A stretch of 64,000 nucleotides of DNA from Bin25 sp026709415 (GCA_965200045.1 OZ241330.1:1364001-1428000); one strand, 5' to 3'; shown: positions 26,198 to 35,793, counted from the first letter of the stretch. Notes: generated from the sequence alone by a model not told the origin. A program made the numbers and translations.

Positions 26198-26944
26198 TTA
26201 TCCAGTTATAGCCAGATAAGTCAAAGAGCCAATTACCCCACCAGATAAGGGCCCTAGTATGGGAATCCAACTGTATTTCCAATCGGCATTTTTGTTTTTT
26301 CGAGGAATCAGTTGATAAATCAATCTTGGTCCCAAATCACGGGCTGGATTGATGGCATATCCGGTGGTCCCACCCAATCCCATACCGATGACCCAAACCA
26401 GTAAGGCCACGGGAAGAGCGTCAATCGAACCCAATCCAAAATTGGTGACTTTAACATCCGAAATATTCAGGGAAGGACCCGCTATAAATAAGACGCCAAG
26501 AACTAATACGAACGTACCAATAAATTCGGAAAAGAAATTATTGGAAAATTTTCGAATCGCTGGTGCTGTAAAAAAACTCGATCGAATCACCTCTTCATTA
26601 TGGGTTATTCTATAATGGTCGATATAAACTAAATAGGCCACCCAACTTCCAATCATGGCTCCCAATAGTTGTGCGAGAAAATACCCTGGGACTAAACTCC
26701 ATGAAAATTTACCGGCCATGGCCAAACCTAATGTTACGGCAGGATTAATGTGAGCTCCTGATGAAGGAGCTGAAACATAAACCCCAACAAAAACAGCCAA
26801 TCCCCAGGCGCACGTGATTAACACCCATTGGGTTTGCTGACTGGCTTTGGTTTTATTTAATAATACATTGGCTACCACGCCTGTTCCCAATAGAAGCAGA
26901 AAAAACGTACCGATTAGTTCACCGATTAGTGGATGCATCGTCAT
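26198..26944 (-). CDS. aquaporin/glycerol facilitator (MIP family)
   Basis: 248 residues with six membrane helices and two half-helices carrying the NPA motifs: GAHINPAVTLG and GYAINPARDLGPR. The Asp after the second NPA-Arg is typical of the glycerol-conducting GlpF branch. It should admit glycerol into the cytoplasm. It is the last gene of a minus-strand group after glpK and a degenerate glpD, which supports the glycerol role. Confidence 0.9.
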   Translation of the reverse strand: MTMHPLIGELIGTFFLLLLGTGVVANVLLNKTKASQQTQWVLITCAWGLAVFVGVYVSAPSSGAHINPAVTLGLAMAGKFSWSLVPGYFLAQLLGAMIGSWVAYLVYIDHYRITHNEEVIRSSFFTAPAIRKFSNNFFSEFIGTFVLVLGVLFIAGPSLNISDVKVTNFGLGSIDALPVALLVWVIGMGLGGTTGYAINPARDLGPRLIYQLIPRKNKNADWKYSWIPILGPLSGGVIGSLTYLAITG

Positions 26945-27082
26945 ATGTAATAATTTTTTTGATTGATTTGTATTGATTTATTTGCTTTAGTTTCCATTGT
27001 TGAGACCGGCCGAGGATATTTTTTATGATTTATGCCGCTAAGGGAGTGATGGCTAAACTCTCTTTAGCATCTAGAAACAAAC

Positions 27083-27109
27083 AAGATGTTGTGTGAGATA
27101 AAACATCTT
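27083..27109. terminator. hairpin between glpD remnant and the aquaporin gene
   Basis: AAGATGTT (27083-27090) and AACATCTT (27102-27109) form an 8-base stem with an 11-base loop. No T-run follows on either strand, so it may be an mRNA processing or stability element instead of a terminator. Confidence 0.3.
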
Positions 27110-27185
27110 CTAGGCAACACACCATGTCTCTCTTAATGGACCAAATAATTTGATTTTTTGAAAGATAGAGTTTATTTGAGAGCGA

Positions 27186-28253
27186 TTAGTTTCCTTTTTT
27201 ATCAAGGGCTCGAACTTTTTGAGCATCCATAACGTAGGATTTCAACGGATTTTGATTATTATTTTCAAATTCAAAGCCGTGGATGGGCAATAGAGGGGTA
27301 TCACCTTTTCGTTCAGCCAAGCCATCCATCACATAAGCCGTATCAATAGCATCTTGAGCTATTTTTGAGTGGGTGGCCCATTTCCCGCCAAGAATGTTGA
27401 CTAATCCAGAGGTACATAACAAAATTTCACGATGCCTTGAACCTTCTTTGGCCTTTTTGGCATCATTGTTTCCAGTTGCTAGTGGTCGAAGACTAGCAAA
27501 TAAAACCTTTCTATCAGTTGTTTGTGTTACCATAATGGCTTTATCTGAATCCAAAAATTCTTGATCTAATACCAAATGAACCCCCTCAGAAGATTGGATT
27601 TTAGCTTTAGCACTAGAGTGATCTTGTTGAATTAGTTGATCCGAAAAAACAACCGTGGCATTGATCATTACTTTACTTTGATTTTCTAATGGGGTGTTGT
27701 TGATATTCTCTCGGATAATCACGCCAGAAAAACCCTCATCATGAGTTTTTATAAAGTCTAAAACTTCTATATAACTCAATAGGGTAGCCCCACGTGTTTG
27801 GGCCGTTCTCATCAAAGCCATTGTCATGCACGAATCATCGAATGAACCATCTTGGTAAATAACGCCACTTCTTAATCCATCATGGAATAGATTTTTACTC
27901 CAATCCCATAAAAAGGGGTTATTCCACCAATCATAAGATGGCATGACAAAACTCAAATTGCTGACCAAATGCGGTGCCTTTTCTCTCATAATGTCGCGTT
28001 CTTGTAACGCTTCAATGACTAGAGAAATATCCCCATTTTGTAAATAACGTCCACCGCCATGAACTAGTTTGGGGCTTATCGAAGAAGGTCCTTTAGCAAA
28101 ATCGAATTTTTCTAAAAGTAAAGTCTTATTCCCTCTTGAAGCCGTATCTAGGGCTGCCCCCAAACCAGAAGCCCTGACGGGAGTCACTAAAGCGTCCCAA
28201 TGATGGTCAGAAGAAAAAATAAAGTTTATTTGTGACTTTCGATCCGTCATCAC
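27186..28253 (-). pseudogene. glpD: glycerol-3-phosphate dehydrogenase with internal in-frame deletions
   Basis: The 355-residue open frame is clearly GlpD-derived (FAD enzyme oxidising glycerol 3-phosphate at the membrane) but far shorter than the usual 500-plus. Recognisable parts are ASGLGAALDTASRGNKTLLLE, SSISPKLVHGGGRYLQNGD, GLRSGVIYQDGSFDDSCM and SGLVNILGGKWATHSKIAQD. Three defects stand out. The FAD glycine motif reads LVTPVRASGLG where family members have an IGGGATGLG-like sequence. About 30 residues are missing before GLRSGVIY. About 55 are missing between DRKVLFA and SLRPLA, where the PW and GTTD segments belong. It is probably inactive, though the frame stays open. It lies between glpK and the glycerol channel gene in the expected order. 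Confidence 0.75.
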
Positions 28254-28284
28254 ATCGAATCAAGTTATATGCAAGAGGACTAAT

Positions 28285-29760
28285 TCAGGGCGATAATACT
28301 CTACTGATATTGGATTGCCATTGTTGAATTAGTGGCTGGCTATGGTTAGATTTATTAGGATGAAACGTTTGGTCAACCTCCCAAATATCAATAAGCTCAT
28401 CTTTTGACTTCCAAAAACCAACGCTCAATCCAGATAAGAACGCAGCCCCCAAGGCAGTAGTTTCTGTGGTTTTTGGACGGATGACTTTGGCTTGAATCAA
28501 ATCTGATTGAATTTGCATTAATAAATCATTATTAGAAACTCTCCCATCAACTTTTAATGACCCTATAGGCCTTTGAAGTTCTTTTTGCATTTCTGAAACA
28601 ATATCATAGGTTCTCAAAGCAATGGCCTCAAGAGCTGCACGTGCTATATGGCCTTTTTGTGTTCCTCTAGTAATTCCCATTAAAGCCCCTCGAACATCAG
28701 GATTCCAATAGGGAGTTGCCAGTCCGGAAAGAGCTGGAATAAATGTTATTCCCCCATTATCACTAACCGTATTAGCCAAGGCTTCAATTTGGTGAGAAGT
28801 ATCGATAATTCCTAACTGATCTCGTAACCATTGAATGAGAGCTCCAGCAGTAAAAACACTTCCTTCGATCGCATAGTGCACATTTCCATCGATTTGATAT
28901 CCGATGGTGGTTAACATGCCACTTGAAGATTTTAAGGCTTGGTTTCCTGTATTGATAATACAAAAACATCCAGTACCATAAGTGTTTTTTATATCTCCTT
29001 TTTCAAAACATAATTGTCCAAAAAGAGCTGCTTGTTGATCGCCTGCAATTCCAGAAATAGGAATGGATTCTCCAAAAAGGGAAGGCGTTGTTTGGGATAG
29101 TTTTTCTGAACATGATACAACTCGAGGAAGAATGCACTGTGGAATACCCAAAATTTCAAGTAATTCAGTATCCCATTGGAGTGTATGGATATTAAAAAGC
29201 AATGTCCTGGAGGCATTAGTAATATCGGTGATGTGATCTTCTCCACCACTTAAATGCCATACTAACCAACTGTCAACAGTACCAAACAATAAATCCCCAG
29301 CTTCCGCTTGTTTTTTGACTTTGGGATCGGATTGCAATAACCAATGAATTTTAGTGCCTGAAAAATAGGGATCTAAAACCAAGCCAGTTTTTTCTTTAAA
29401 TACCGATTCATGACTTTTCATATCATCGCAAATATCTTTAGTCCTTCGGTCTTGCCATACAATGGCATTACCAATGGGTTTTCCAGTTTTTTTATTCCAC
29501 AAAATGGTTGTTTCACGTTGATTTGTAATCCCTATCCCAGCAATTTGACTTGCTCGAATTCCGGTATTATCCATAACCTGATGAATTGTTTTGAGCTGGG
29601 TATTATAAATTTCTATTGGGTCATGCTCAACCCACCCTGATTGTGGAAAATATGGAGTCAACTCTATTTGAGCCATCCCAGCAATGTGCCCTTTTCGATC
29701 AAATAAAATAGACCTAGAACTTGTTGTTCCAGCATCTAGTGCCAGAATATACTGTTCCAT
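28285..29760 (-). CDS. glpK: glycerol kinase
   Basis: 491 residues of the FGGY kinase family. It phosphorylates glycerol to glycerol 3-phosphate with ATP. Motifs include the N-terminal phosphate loop ALDAGTTSSRSILFD, GITNQRETT, VWQDRRT, the catalytic region GIAGDQQAALFGQ and AALEAIALRTYDIVSEM; length is normal. It is the first intact gene of the glycerol group; the neighbouring GlpD appears defective, so glycerol 3-phosphate oxidation may rely on another enzyme. Confidence 0.95.
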   Translation of the reverse strand: MEQYILALDAGTTSSRSILFDRKGHIAGMAQIELTPYFPQSGWVEHDPIEIYNTQLKTIHQVMDNTGIRASQIAGIGITNQRETTILWNKKTGKPIGNAIVWQDRRTKDICDDMKSHESVFKEKTGLVLDPYFSGTKIHWLLQSDPKVKKQAEAGDLLFGTVDSWLVWHLSGGEDHITDITNASRTLLFNIHTLQWDTELLEILGIPQCILPRVVSCSEKLSQTTPSLFGESIPISGIAGDQQAALFGQLCFEKGDIKNTYGTGCFCIINTGNQALKSSSGMLTTIGYQIDGNVHYAIEGSVFTAGALIQWLRDQLGIIDTSHQIEALANTVSDNGGITFIPALSGLATPYWNPDVRGALMGITRGTQKGHIARAALEAIALRTYDIVSEMQKELQRPIGSLKVDGRVSNNDLLMQIQSDLIQAKVIRPKTTETTALGAAFLSGLSVGFWKSKDELIDIWEVDQTFHPNKSNHSQPLIQQWQSNISRVLSP

Positions 29761-29788
29761 CGAGGTGTTTTATTCAACAAAAAATATA

Positions 29789-30484
29789 TCAAGAAATCAA
29801 ATGGCCATCTTCATCCCACTCTGCTATTTCAGATGATTTGGAAGGGTCATGAAATTTATCAGACCAATCATCATAAGAAAATCCGTGTTTTTCTAAGACA
29901 TCATCAGGAACGCCATCCCACAAATTAGGAATATTACCGACATATCCCAGTTCTTTAATGCCGACTTGCGATGTAAAGTATCCCGTTACCACGAGATTTC
30001 TCATGAGACTAAAAAAGTTTACTTCAAATTTTTGTTGTTTAACATTTGGGTCGGGATAAGCGATTTGATCTAATAATTGTTTTTGATGTTGTACGGTAGA
30101 GCTGATAAAATTAGTGCCATAGGCTCTGTTACAATAATTATTGAGCCACATCAATCCACCTCTGATGGTGAGTTGGAATGGGGGGTAATCTTTGGCCATA
30201 AACTCAATGAACTCAGGAACTTTGGCTTGTTGAATAGTTCCTTGTGGAGTAGGGGGTAAGATCAATTCAGAAAGTGTTGTGATCATTTGAATTTCAGAAG
30301 ATTCAAAAAATTGTTCTTTCAATAATTGGTGATCAACTTCGAGCTCGTGGGGATTTCTACCATATTGATACTCCCAAATTTTATCAACGAGTTCTTCTGT
30401 ATGGTCATCGGTACAACTTTCAAAAAGAATGGATCCTGCAAGTGATCCTAAAACTAACGACCGGATACTTTCTCTTCTATCCAT
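29789..30484 (-). CDS. gluconate 2-dehydrogenase subunit 3 family protein
   Basis: 231 residues with a leader of the form DRRESIRSLVLGSLAGSILFESC, which looks like a twin-arginine or lipoprotein signal (Cys24). The body has the small-subunit features ITTLSELILPPTPQGTIQQAKVPEFIEFM, FQLTIRGGLMWLN and MRNLVVTGYFTSQVGIKELGY. This subunit carries the export signal and stabilises the flavin subunit. The catalytic GMC gene lies 2 bases upstream on the same strand, so they form one operon. Confidence 0.88.
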   Translation of the reverse strand: MDRRESIRSLVLGSLAGSILFESCTDDHTEELVDKIWEYQYGRNPHELEVDHQLLKEQFFESSEIQMITTLSELILPPTPQGTIQQAKVPEFIEFMAKDYPPFQLTIRGGLMWLNNYCNRAYGTNFISSTVQHQKQLLDQIAYPDPNVKQQKFEVNFFSLMRNLVVTGYFTSQVGIKELGYVGNIPNLWDGVPDDVLEKHGFSYDDWSDKFHDPSKSSEIAEWDEDGHLIS

Positions 30485-30486
30485 GG

Positions 30487-32202
30487 TTAAATATTTTGCT
30501 TTTTTAATTGATCGATGAGATAATCAGATGATCGCCAAGCCAAGGCCATAATAGTCCATGTTGGATTTTTATCCGCTTGGGATACAAAGGGCCCTGCATC
30601 GGTTATGAAGACATTATCGACATCATGTAATTGTTGGTATTGATTGGTTACGGACTCTTTTGGATCATTCCCCATTCGGGTAGTCCCTACTTCATGAATG
30701 ATGGCCCCTGGTGGTAATAATCCAAAATCTCCTGAAGAAGGTTTTACTCCCAAAGGGATTCCCCCAAAATTGTTTATAATTTCTTCAAAAGTATCATGCA
30801 TGTGCTTGGCTTGCTTTCGTTCATAATCGGACCACTTATAATGGAATCTTAAAACCGGTATCCCGTATTCATCAACGGTGGTGGGGTCGATTTCACAATA
30901 ATTATCTTTCATGGCAACAGATTCACCTCTTCCTGACATACCAATGACTGATCCGTAAAATCGTTTAACATCTTCTCGTAGACCATTACCATAACCCCCA
31001 ACGCGCAATCCTAAGTGTTCATTGAGGCTATTAGGGTTGAATCCAGTTCCATAAACAGGCATCCGTAGTCCACCCCAAACTTCAATATGGTATCCACGAG
31101 GAAAATCAAGGTTTTTATTATCCAGCCACCATGGAGAATACAAGTGCAACCCACCGACACCATCTTCATTGTAGAATTTTCTATTCATCATTTCAGGAAC
31201 AAAAGCCCCTCTGTCTGAACCAGTAGAATCATGTAGATAATGCCCTACTAAACCACTGCTATTTCCCAATCCATTGGGATTTTTTTCACTTTTTGAATTC
31301 AATAAAATTCTCGCCGTGGAACAAGCAGATGCTGCTAAAACAATCACTTTCCCTTTCAATGCATATTCTTTGCGATCTTCTTTATTGATATAAATAACCC
31401 CAGTGGCTTTATTATGTTGATCAGTAGTGACTTCACGAACCATACTATTGACATAAAGATTGACTTGTCCCTTGGAATTTTGAGCAGGAAAAATCAAGCA
31501 AGAACCAGATGAAAAATCCGCATATAGATTACAAGAACGGGCACACTGTCCACAGTATACACATACTCCTCGTTGGTTATTAATGCGCTTGGTTAATATT
31601 GAAAGTCTTGATGGGATGACTGTGACCCCTGATTTCTCAGCTCCCCTTTTATAGTACAGTTCATGTAATCGAGGTTTTGGGGGTGGAAGAAAAAACCCAT
31701 CGGGTTCATTTTCTAGGCCTTCTTTGGAACCAAAAATTCCAATGAGTTTATCGACTTGATCATAATAAGGTTTGACATCTTGGTAGCCAATAGGCCAGTT
31801 TTCTCCCAATCCATCTCTGTCCTTGACTTTGAAATCTCGTGGGCCAAATCGAAGTGAAATCCTTCCCCAATGATTGGTTCTCCCCCCGAGCATCCGAGAT
31901 CGAAACCAACTAAACTGAGTGCCATCGATATGGTTGTAAGGCTCTCCTTCGATTTCCCATCCTCCATAAGCCATATCGTAACCACCAAATACTCTTCTTG
32001 TACCAGCTCCACGTCTTGGGGATTCCCAAGGCCACTTCCATTGGGTTTGCGTGACAGGATCTTTTGGGTCAAAATAGGGGCCGGCTTCCACGACAGCTAC
32101 TTTTAAACCAGCTTCTGATAGAATTTTGGTAGACATGCCTCCCCCAGCACCAGATCCCACTATGATGACATCGTATTGTTCTGATTGTTCAATGATTTGC
32201 AT
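30487..32202 (-). CDS. GMC family oxidoreductase, catalytic subunit
   Basis: 571-residue flavoprotein that oxidises a sugar or other alcohol in the periplasm, exported together with the subunit 3 protein. FAD binding is seen in VIIVGSGAGGGMS (residues 13-23) and the Glu of VVEAGPYF. SRMLGGRTNHWGR is the second FAD contact. The C-terminal catalytic region has HEVGTTRMGND and VFITDAGPFVSQADKNPTWTIMALA, with the active His/Asn pair. A cluster of four cysteines, CVYCGQCARSC (Cys214, 217, 220, 224), could hold an iron-sulfur centre, as reported for some FAD-dependent glucose dehydrogenases. No cytochrome subunit is next to it. Confidence 0.9.
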   Translation of the reverse strand: MQIIEQSEQYDVIIVGSGAGGGMSTKILSEAGLKVAVVEAGPYFDPKDPVTQTQWKWPWESPRRGAGTRRVFGGYDMAYGGWEIEGEPYNHIDGTQFSWFRSRMLGGRTNHWGRISLRFGPRDFKVKDRDGLGENWPIGYQDVKPYYDQVDKLIGIFGSKEGLENEPDGFFLPPPKPRLHELYYKRGAEKSGVTVIPSRLSILTKRINNQRGVCVYCGQCARSCNLYADFSSGSCLIFPAQNSKGQVNLYVNSMVREVTTDQHNKATGVIYINKEDRKEYALKGKVIVLAASACSTARILLNSKSEKNPNGLGNSSGLVGHYLHDSTGSDRGAFVPEMMNRKFYNEDGVGGLHLYSPWWLDNKNLDFPRGYHIEVWGGLRMPVYGTGFNPNSLNEHLGLRVGGYGNGLREDVKRFYGSVIGMSGRGESVAMKDNYCEIDPTTVDEYGIPVLRFHYKWSDYERKQAKHMHDTFEEIINNFGGIPLGVKPSSGDFGLLPPGAIIHEVGTTRMGNDPKESVTNQYQQLHDVDNVFITDAGPFVSQADKNPTWTIMALAWRSSDYLIDQLKKQNI

Positions 32203-32235
32203 TTAAATTTCGAATTAAGTGTGAATTAGGTCCTT

Positions 32236-33210
32236 TCAATAAACTGAATCAGACCGTATTTCTTTTGTTTGACCATTTTTATATTGTGCATACGTGAATC
32301 CTTTATGAATCGAATATGCCCCGATATCTCCTTTTTTATTGACAGCTAGATAAGCTACTTGAAAATCCAGATTTTTGCGTCCTTTAACAATACGTTCGAT
32401 TGCTTTTTCACAAGCTTCCTGTGGTGATAGCCCTTGCCGGATAAGTTCAACAATTAAAAAACTTCCGACCGTTTTAATCACTTCTTCTCCAAGCCCTGTG
32501 GCTACAGCACCTCCAATTTCATTATCGATATAAAGACCGGATCCAATGATTGGTGAATCCCCCACACGACCTTCCATTTTATAGGCTAGGCCACTGGTTG
32601 TACATGCCCCTGCCACGTGATTTGATTTATCGATACACAACATTCCGATAGTATCATGATTTCCGGCATTGATGACTGGTTTGAATTGTTCATTTTGAAG
32701 CCACTCAAGCCACAATTGGTGACTTTCTGAAGTCAGTAAATCAACGGTTTGATATCCTTGTTGGATAGCAAATTTTCGAGCCCCATTGCCCGTCAGTATG
32801 ACGTGTGGAGTTTTTTCCATAACATCTCTTGCCAATGCTGCAACATGCACGACATTTTCAACAGCCATGACAGAACCACAATTACCAGTAGAATCCATTA
32901 TGCAAGCATCTAAAGTGACTTTTCCGGATCGATCCGGAGCGCCGCCATAACCGACACTTCGATTGGTTTGATTAGCTTCTTCGACAGCAACCCCATTGAT
33001 GGCGGAGGTTAATGCATCTGCATTTTGTTCCAAACTTTCACCGGCGACTCGGGAAGCTTTAATATTATTCCATGTACTGATAGCAAGAGGAAATTTATTT
33101 TCTATGGATTGAATTTTTGTTGATGTCATCGAAAAGTTGGAAAACAATTGAGGATGAAAAAGTAACCCCCCTCCTAATGAAGCGCTAGTAAAAAAACGTC
33201 TTCTATCCAT
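32236..33210 (-). CDS. N4-(beta-N-acetylglucosaminyl)-L-asparaginase
   Basis: Ntn-type hydrolase that splits the bond between asparagine and N-acetylglucosamine in glycoprotein remnants. The precursor is 324 residues with an N-terminal leader (MDRRRFFTSASLGGGLLF, twin-arginine-like), so it acts outside the cytoplasm. Autocleavage should expose Thr187 in NAGNHDTIGML. Family landmarks include NRSVGYGGAPDRSG, DACIMDSTGNCGSV and EGRVGDSPIIGSGLYIDNEIG. It follows the same strand as the oxidoreductase pair (33 bases apart) and probably shares a transcript with it. The context suggests scavenging of sugars or glycopeptides. Confidence 0.92.
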   Translation of the reverse strand: MDRRRFFTSASLGGGLLFHPQLFSNFSMTSTKIQSIENKFPLAISTWNNIKASRVAGESLEQNADALTSAINGVAVEEANQTNRSVGYGGAPDRSGKVTLDACIMDSTGNCGSVMAVENVVHVAALARDVMEKTPHVILTGNGARKFAIQQGYQTVDLLTSESHQLWLEWLQNEQFKPVINAGNHDTIGMLCIDKSNHVAGACTTSGLAYKMEGRVGDSPIIGSGLYIDNEIGGAVATGLGEEVIKTVGSFLIVELIRQGLSPQEACEKAIERIVKGRKNLDFQVAYLAVNKKGDIGAYSIHKGFTYAQYKNGQTKEIRSDSVY

Positions 33211-33508
33211 ATTATTTGAGCACTAATATAAAAACAATGTTTAGAACTTCAACGTTTTAATTGAAAAGGTAGAGTTTAAAATCTGATTTCAAAATGATAC
33301 CAAAAAAATTTAAGCGATCAAAAAAAGAATTTTTCAGATGTTGGTAAATCCCATATTAAACAGGTCTTAGGAAGTAAATTTGAATGTAACCTTATCGAAT
33401 GATCATTAGTTCTTTAGGGGTATAACCACACTCAAATTTATAGGGTAACTTGGCTTATCGATAATGAAGTGGAAGTCAAAAATAGATTCAAATGTATAAC
33501 TTGCTAAA

Positions 33509-34219
33509 ATGATACTCGAAGTTTGTTGTAGTAATATCGAATCGGTTGTAAATGCTAAAAAAACCAGTGTTAATCGAATCGAGCTTTGTAGCCAACTCAG
33601 TATAGGTGGATTAACGCCCTCCTACGGCTTAACCAAATTAGCGGTAGAAAAGGGACTAGAAGTTCACAGTTTGATTCGACCTAGAGAAGGAGATTTTTGT
33701 TATCACAAGGATGAATTAGAAATTATGTATCATGATATTAAAATCATGAAGGAATTGGGGTGTCAAGGAATTGTGGTTGGCATATTGAATGAAGACTTGA
33801 CACTGAACCAATATGCGATGAATAAAATAATTGAAATTTCTCAAGACATGGAAATCACATTTCATAGAGCTATCGATGTTGTAAAATACCCTTTGATTTT
33901 GTTAGAGAAACTCATTGAATTAAAAATTGATAGAATTTTGAGCTCCGGTCAACAAGTAACGGCCTATGAAGGATTACAACAATTAAAAAAAATGAAACAA
34001 ATCAGTAATCATCGAATTGAAATTATGCCTGGAAGTGGAATCAATAGTGTCAACTGTCTGGAGTTTAAAAAGGCAGGGTTTAATTCAATCCATTTTTCAG
34101 CTTTTAAAAAATGTTCCAACGAGATTGGAAGTGAAAATGACTCAAATTTGTTTTCAGCTAATCTAGGAGAGTCAGACGTTGAAGAAATTCTAAAAATTAA
34201 AAATCATCTAAAGATTTAA
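33509..34219 (+). CDS. cutC: CutC family protein (copper homeostasis CutC)
   Basis: 236-residue TIM-barrel protein. Typical segments are LEVCCSNIESVVNA, RIELCSQLSIGGLTPSYGL, SLIRPREGDFCYHKDELE, GIVVGILNEDL and ITFHRAIDVV, then RILSSGQQVTAYEG and IMPGSGINSVN. CutC was linked to copper tolerance in E. coli, but its reaction is unclear; it may be a hydrolase-like barrel. It stands alone in front of a tRNA gene on the other strand. Confidence 0.92.
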   Translation: MILEVCCSNIESVVNAKKTSVNRIELCSQLSIGGLTPSYGLTKLAVEKGLEVHSLIRPREGDFCYHKDELEIMYHDIKIMKELGCQGIVVGILNEDLTLNQYAMNKIIEISQDMEITFHRAIDVVKYPLILLEKLIELKIDRILSSGQQVTAYEGLQQLKKMKQISNHRIEIMPGSGINSVNCLEFKKAGFNSIHFSAFKKCSNEIGSENDSNLFSANLGESDVEEILKIKNHLKI

Positions 34220-34244
34220 CAAGTTTTTAGGCATTAAACCTTAG

Positions 34245-34318
34245 TAGCGAGAGGGAGACTTGAACTCCCGACCTCCGGGTTATGAATCCGACGCTCTAAC
34301 CACCTGAGCTACCTCGCC
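34245..34318 (-). tRNA. tRNA-Met (CAT)
   Basis: 74 bases from GGCGAGGTAGCTCAGGTGGT to a discriminator A, read on the minus strand. The D-loop has AGCTCAGGTGGTTAGAGC, the anticodon loop reads ATTCATAAC, and the T-arm has GGGAGTTCAAGTCTCCC. The acceptor stem pairs with two G-U. The CAT anticodon means elongator Met, or Ile2 if modified to lysidine; it lacks the initiator CA mismatch. Confidence 0.93.
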
Positions 34319-34537
34319 AATTGAAAGTGCAAAAATAAGGTTAATTGAAATTTGATTTAAGAAATAGTTGATTTTGGTCTGTTTCTAGAATAGCAAACAG
34401 AATAAACGGTCCTCGTCGAATCAGAACCTAAAAAAGCTGGTGATCAAGATTATAGGTAAAAACCTAAATTTAGCCCAAGATTGGAATTGTTTAATCCCTA
34501 TTCTTTTTTATATTGCCTCAAAAAAACCACCATTAAA

Positions 34538-34930
34538 ATGAGTGAAAAAACTAGAATTACATTAGAATACGATATCTACGCTTCACCTGGTTTGATATTT
34601 CGCTATGTATCGACTCCATTTGGTTTATCTGAATGGTTTGCTGATAATGTCCGATTCAGAGGTGAAAAATATACCTTCATATGGGATGATACCGAAGAAT
34701 ATGCTATTGAATTAAAACGAAAGTCCAATCAATATATTCGTTATCAGTGGCTAACTGATGAAGAAGATTATAAAAATTATTATTTCGAATTCAAAATAGA
34801 AGTAGATGCGATAACCAAAGATGTTTCATTGGTGGTCACCGATTTTGTTGATAAGGGCGATGAAGAAGAATCAGAGTTACTTTGGAATAGTCTCATCCAA
34901 GACCTCAAATCTGTATTAGGATCAACATAA
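34538..34930 (+). CDS. START-like domain protein
   Basis: 130 residues from ATG 34538. The fold is SRPBCC type: EYDIYASPGLIFRYVSTPFGLSEWFADNVRF at the N-terminus, beta strands FIWDDTEEYAIELKRKSNQYIRYQW, and a C-terminal helix WNSLIQDLKSVLG. Members bind a hydrophobic ligand in a cavity; the ligand here is unknown. In this phylum the gene is conserved in front of a class IV aminotransferase gene, as here (20-base gap). Confidence 0.85.
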   Translation: MSEKTRITLEYDIYASPGLIFRYVSTPFGLSEWFADNVRFRGEKYTFIWDDTEEYAIELKRKSNQYIRYQWLTDEEDYKNYYFEFKIEVDAITKDVSLVVTDFVDKGDEEESELLWNSLIQDLKSVLGST

Positions 34931-34950
34931 CACCATACTGTTTTTAGTTG

Positions 34951-35793
34951 ATGTGGAACCATAATGGACAGTTAAAGTCTGAAAACTCTCCTAGAGAATT
35001 TGGTTTAATACATGGTTTACTAGAAGGAGTAGTATACGCTGAAACAGTTCGAATAAAAGAAGACTCCATTTTTTTTTGGGACCATCATTATTTCAATTTA
35101 ATGGCTTTTTTGAGATTGGCAAGAGTCGAAATTCCCGAAAATTATTCCATGGAATATTTTAAATCAGAAGTCATCAAAACTAGAAAACTCGTCTCAAATT
35201 CAGAGCACGTGTTGATTCATATTTACTTATTAATTCAACCCAACAAAATTGACTGTCTCGATAGCATAGAATTTTTTATGGTACCAAAAAAATCCAATGC
35301 ATTAAACAAGAAGATATCAACAGCTTCACATCGGACAGATATCTTCGATGAAATCCGTATTATCTCCAATCGATTATCCAATCAGACTGCCATTAATCAA
35401 TTGGTGTTTAAAGTTTCTAAATCGTTTGCAAGAGAAAATAATTTGGATAGTGTTTTATTAGTTAATGAATCAAGAAATCTGGTGGAATCAAACCATGGCT
35501 CTTTGTTTTTATTGCAATCAAAAAACAATTTATTTTACACCCCGACTTTAGAATCTGGCTGTCGGAATTTAGCCATTCGATCTAACTTTATCGATTATAT
35601 TGAAAAATCAACAGAATTTAAGATAATTTCTGAATCTATATCGGCACATGAGCTAAAAAAATCAGATGAGTTGATGGTTTTATCCATTGAAAAGGGTCTA
35701 ACTTGTATTACTTTATATCGAGGAAGTGATTACCAAACTTCTGTATCCCAAACACTATTTAAACAATATTGTAGCAACAGAAATTTAATTTAA
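34951..35793 (+). CDS. class IV aminotransferase-like protein lacking the usual lysine
   Basis: 280 residues from ATG 34951. The fold is that of PLP class IV enzymes (branched-chain, D-alanine or aminodeoxychorismate lyase types): REFGLIHGLLEGVVYAETVR, FWDHHYFNLMAFLRL, then FARENNLDSVLLVNESRNLVESNHGSLFLLQ and FYTPTLESGCRNLAIR. By alignment with D-amino-acid aminotransferase, the PLP lysine should lie 14 residues before the ARE/AKE motif; here that position is Thr146 in RLSNQTAINQL. The enzyme may therefore be inactive or serve another role. It follows the START-like gene and converges with the YqgE gene, overlapping it by 9 bases. Confidence 0.8.
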   Translation: MWNHNGQLKSENSPREFGLIHGLLEGVVYAETVRIKEDSIFFWDHHYFNLMAFLRLARVEIPENYSMEYFKSEVIKTRKLVSNSEHVLIHIYLLIQPNKIDCLDSIEFFMVPKKSNALNKKISTASHRTDIFDEIRIISNRLSNQTAINQLVFKVSKSFARENNLDSVLLVNESRNLVESNHGSLFLLQSKNNLFYTPTLESGCRNLAIRSNFIDYIEKSTEFKIISESISAHELKKSDELMVLSIEKGLTCITLYRGSDYQTSVSQTLFKQYCSNRNLI

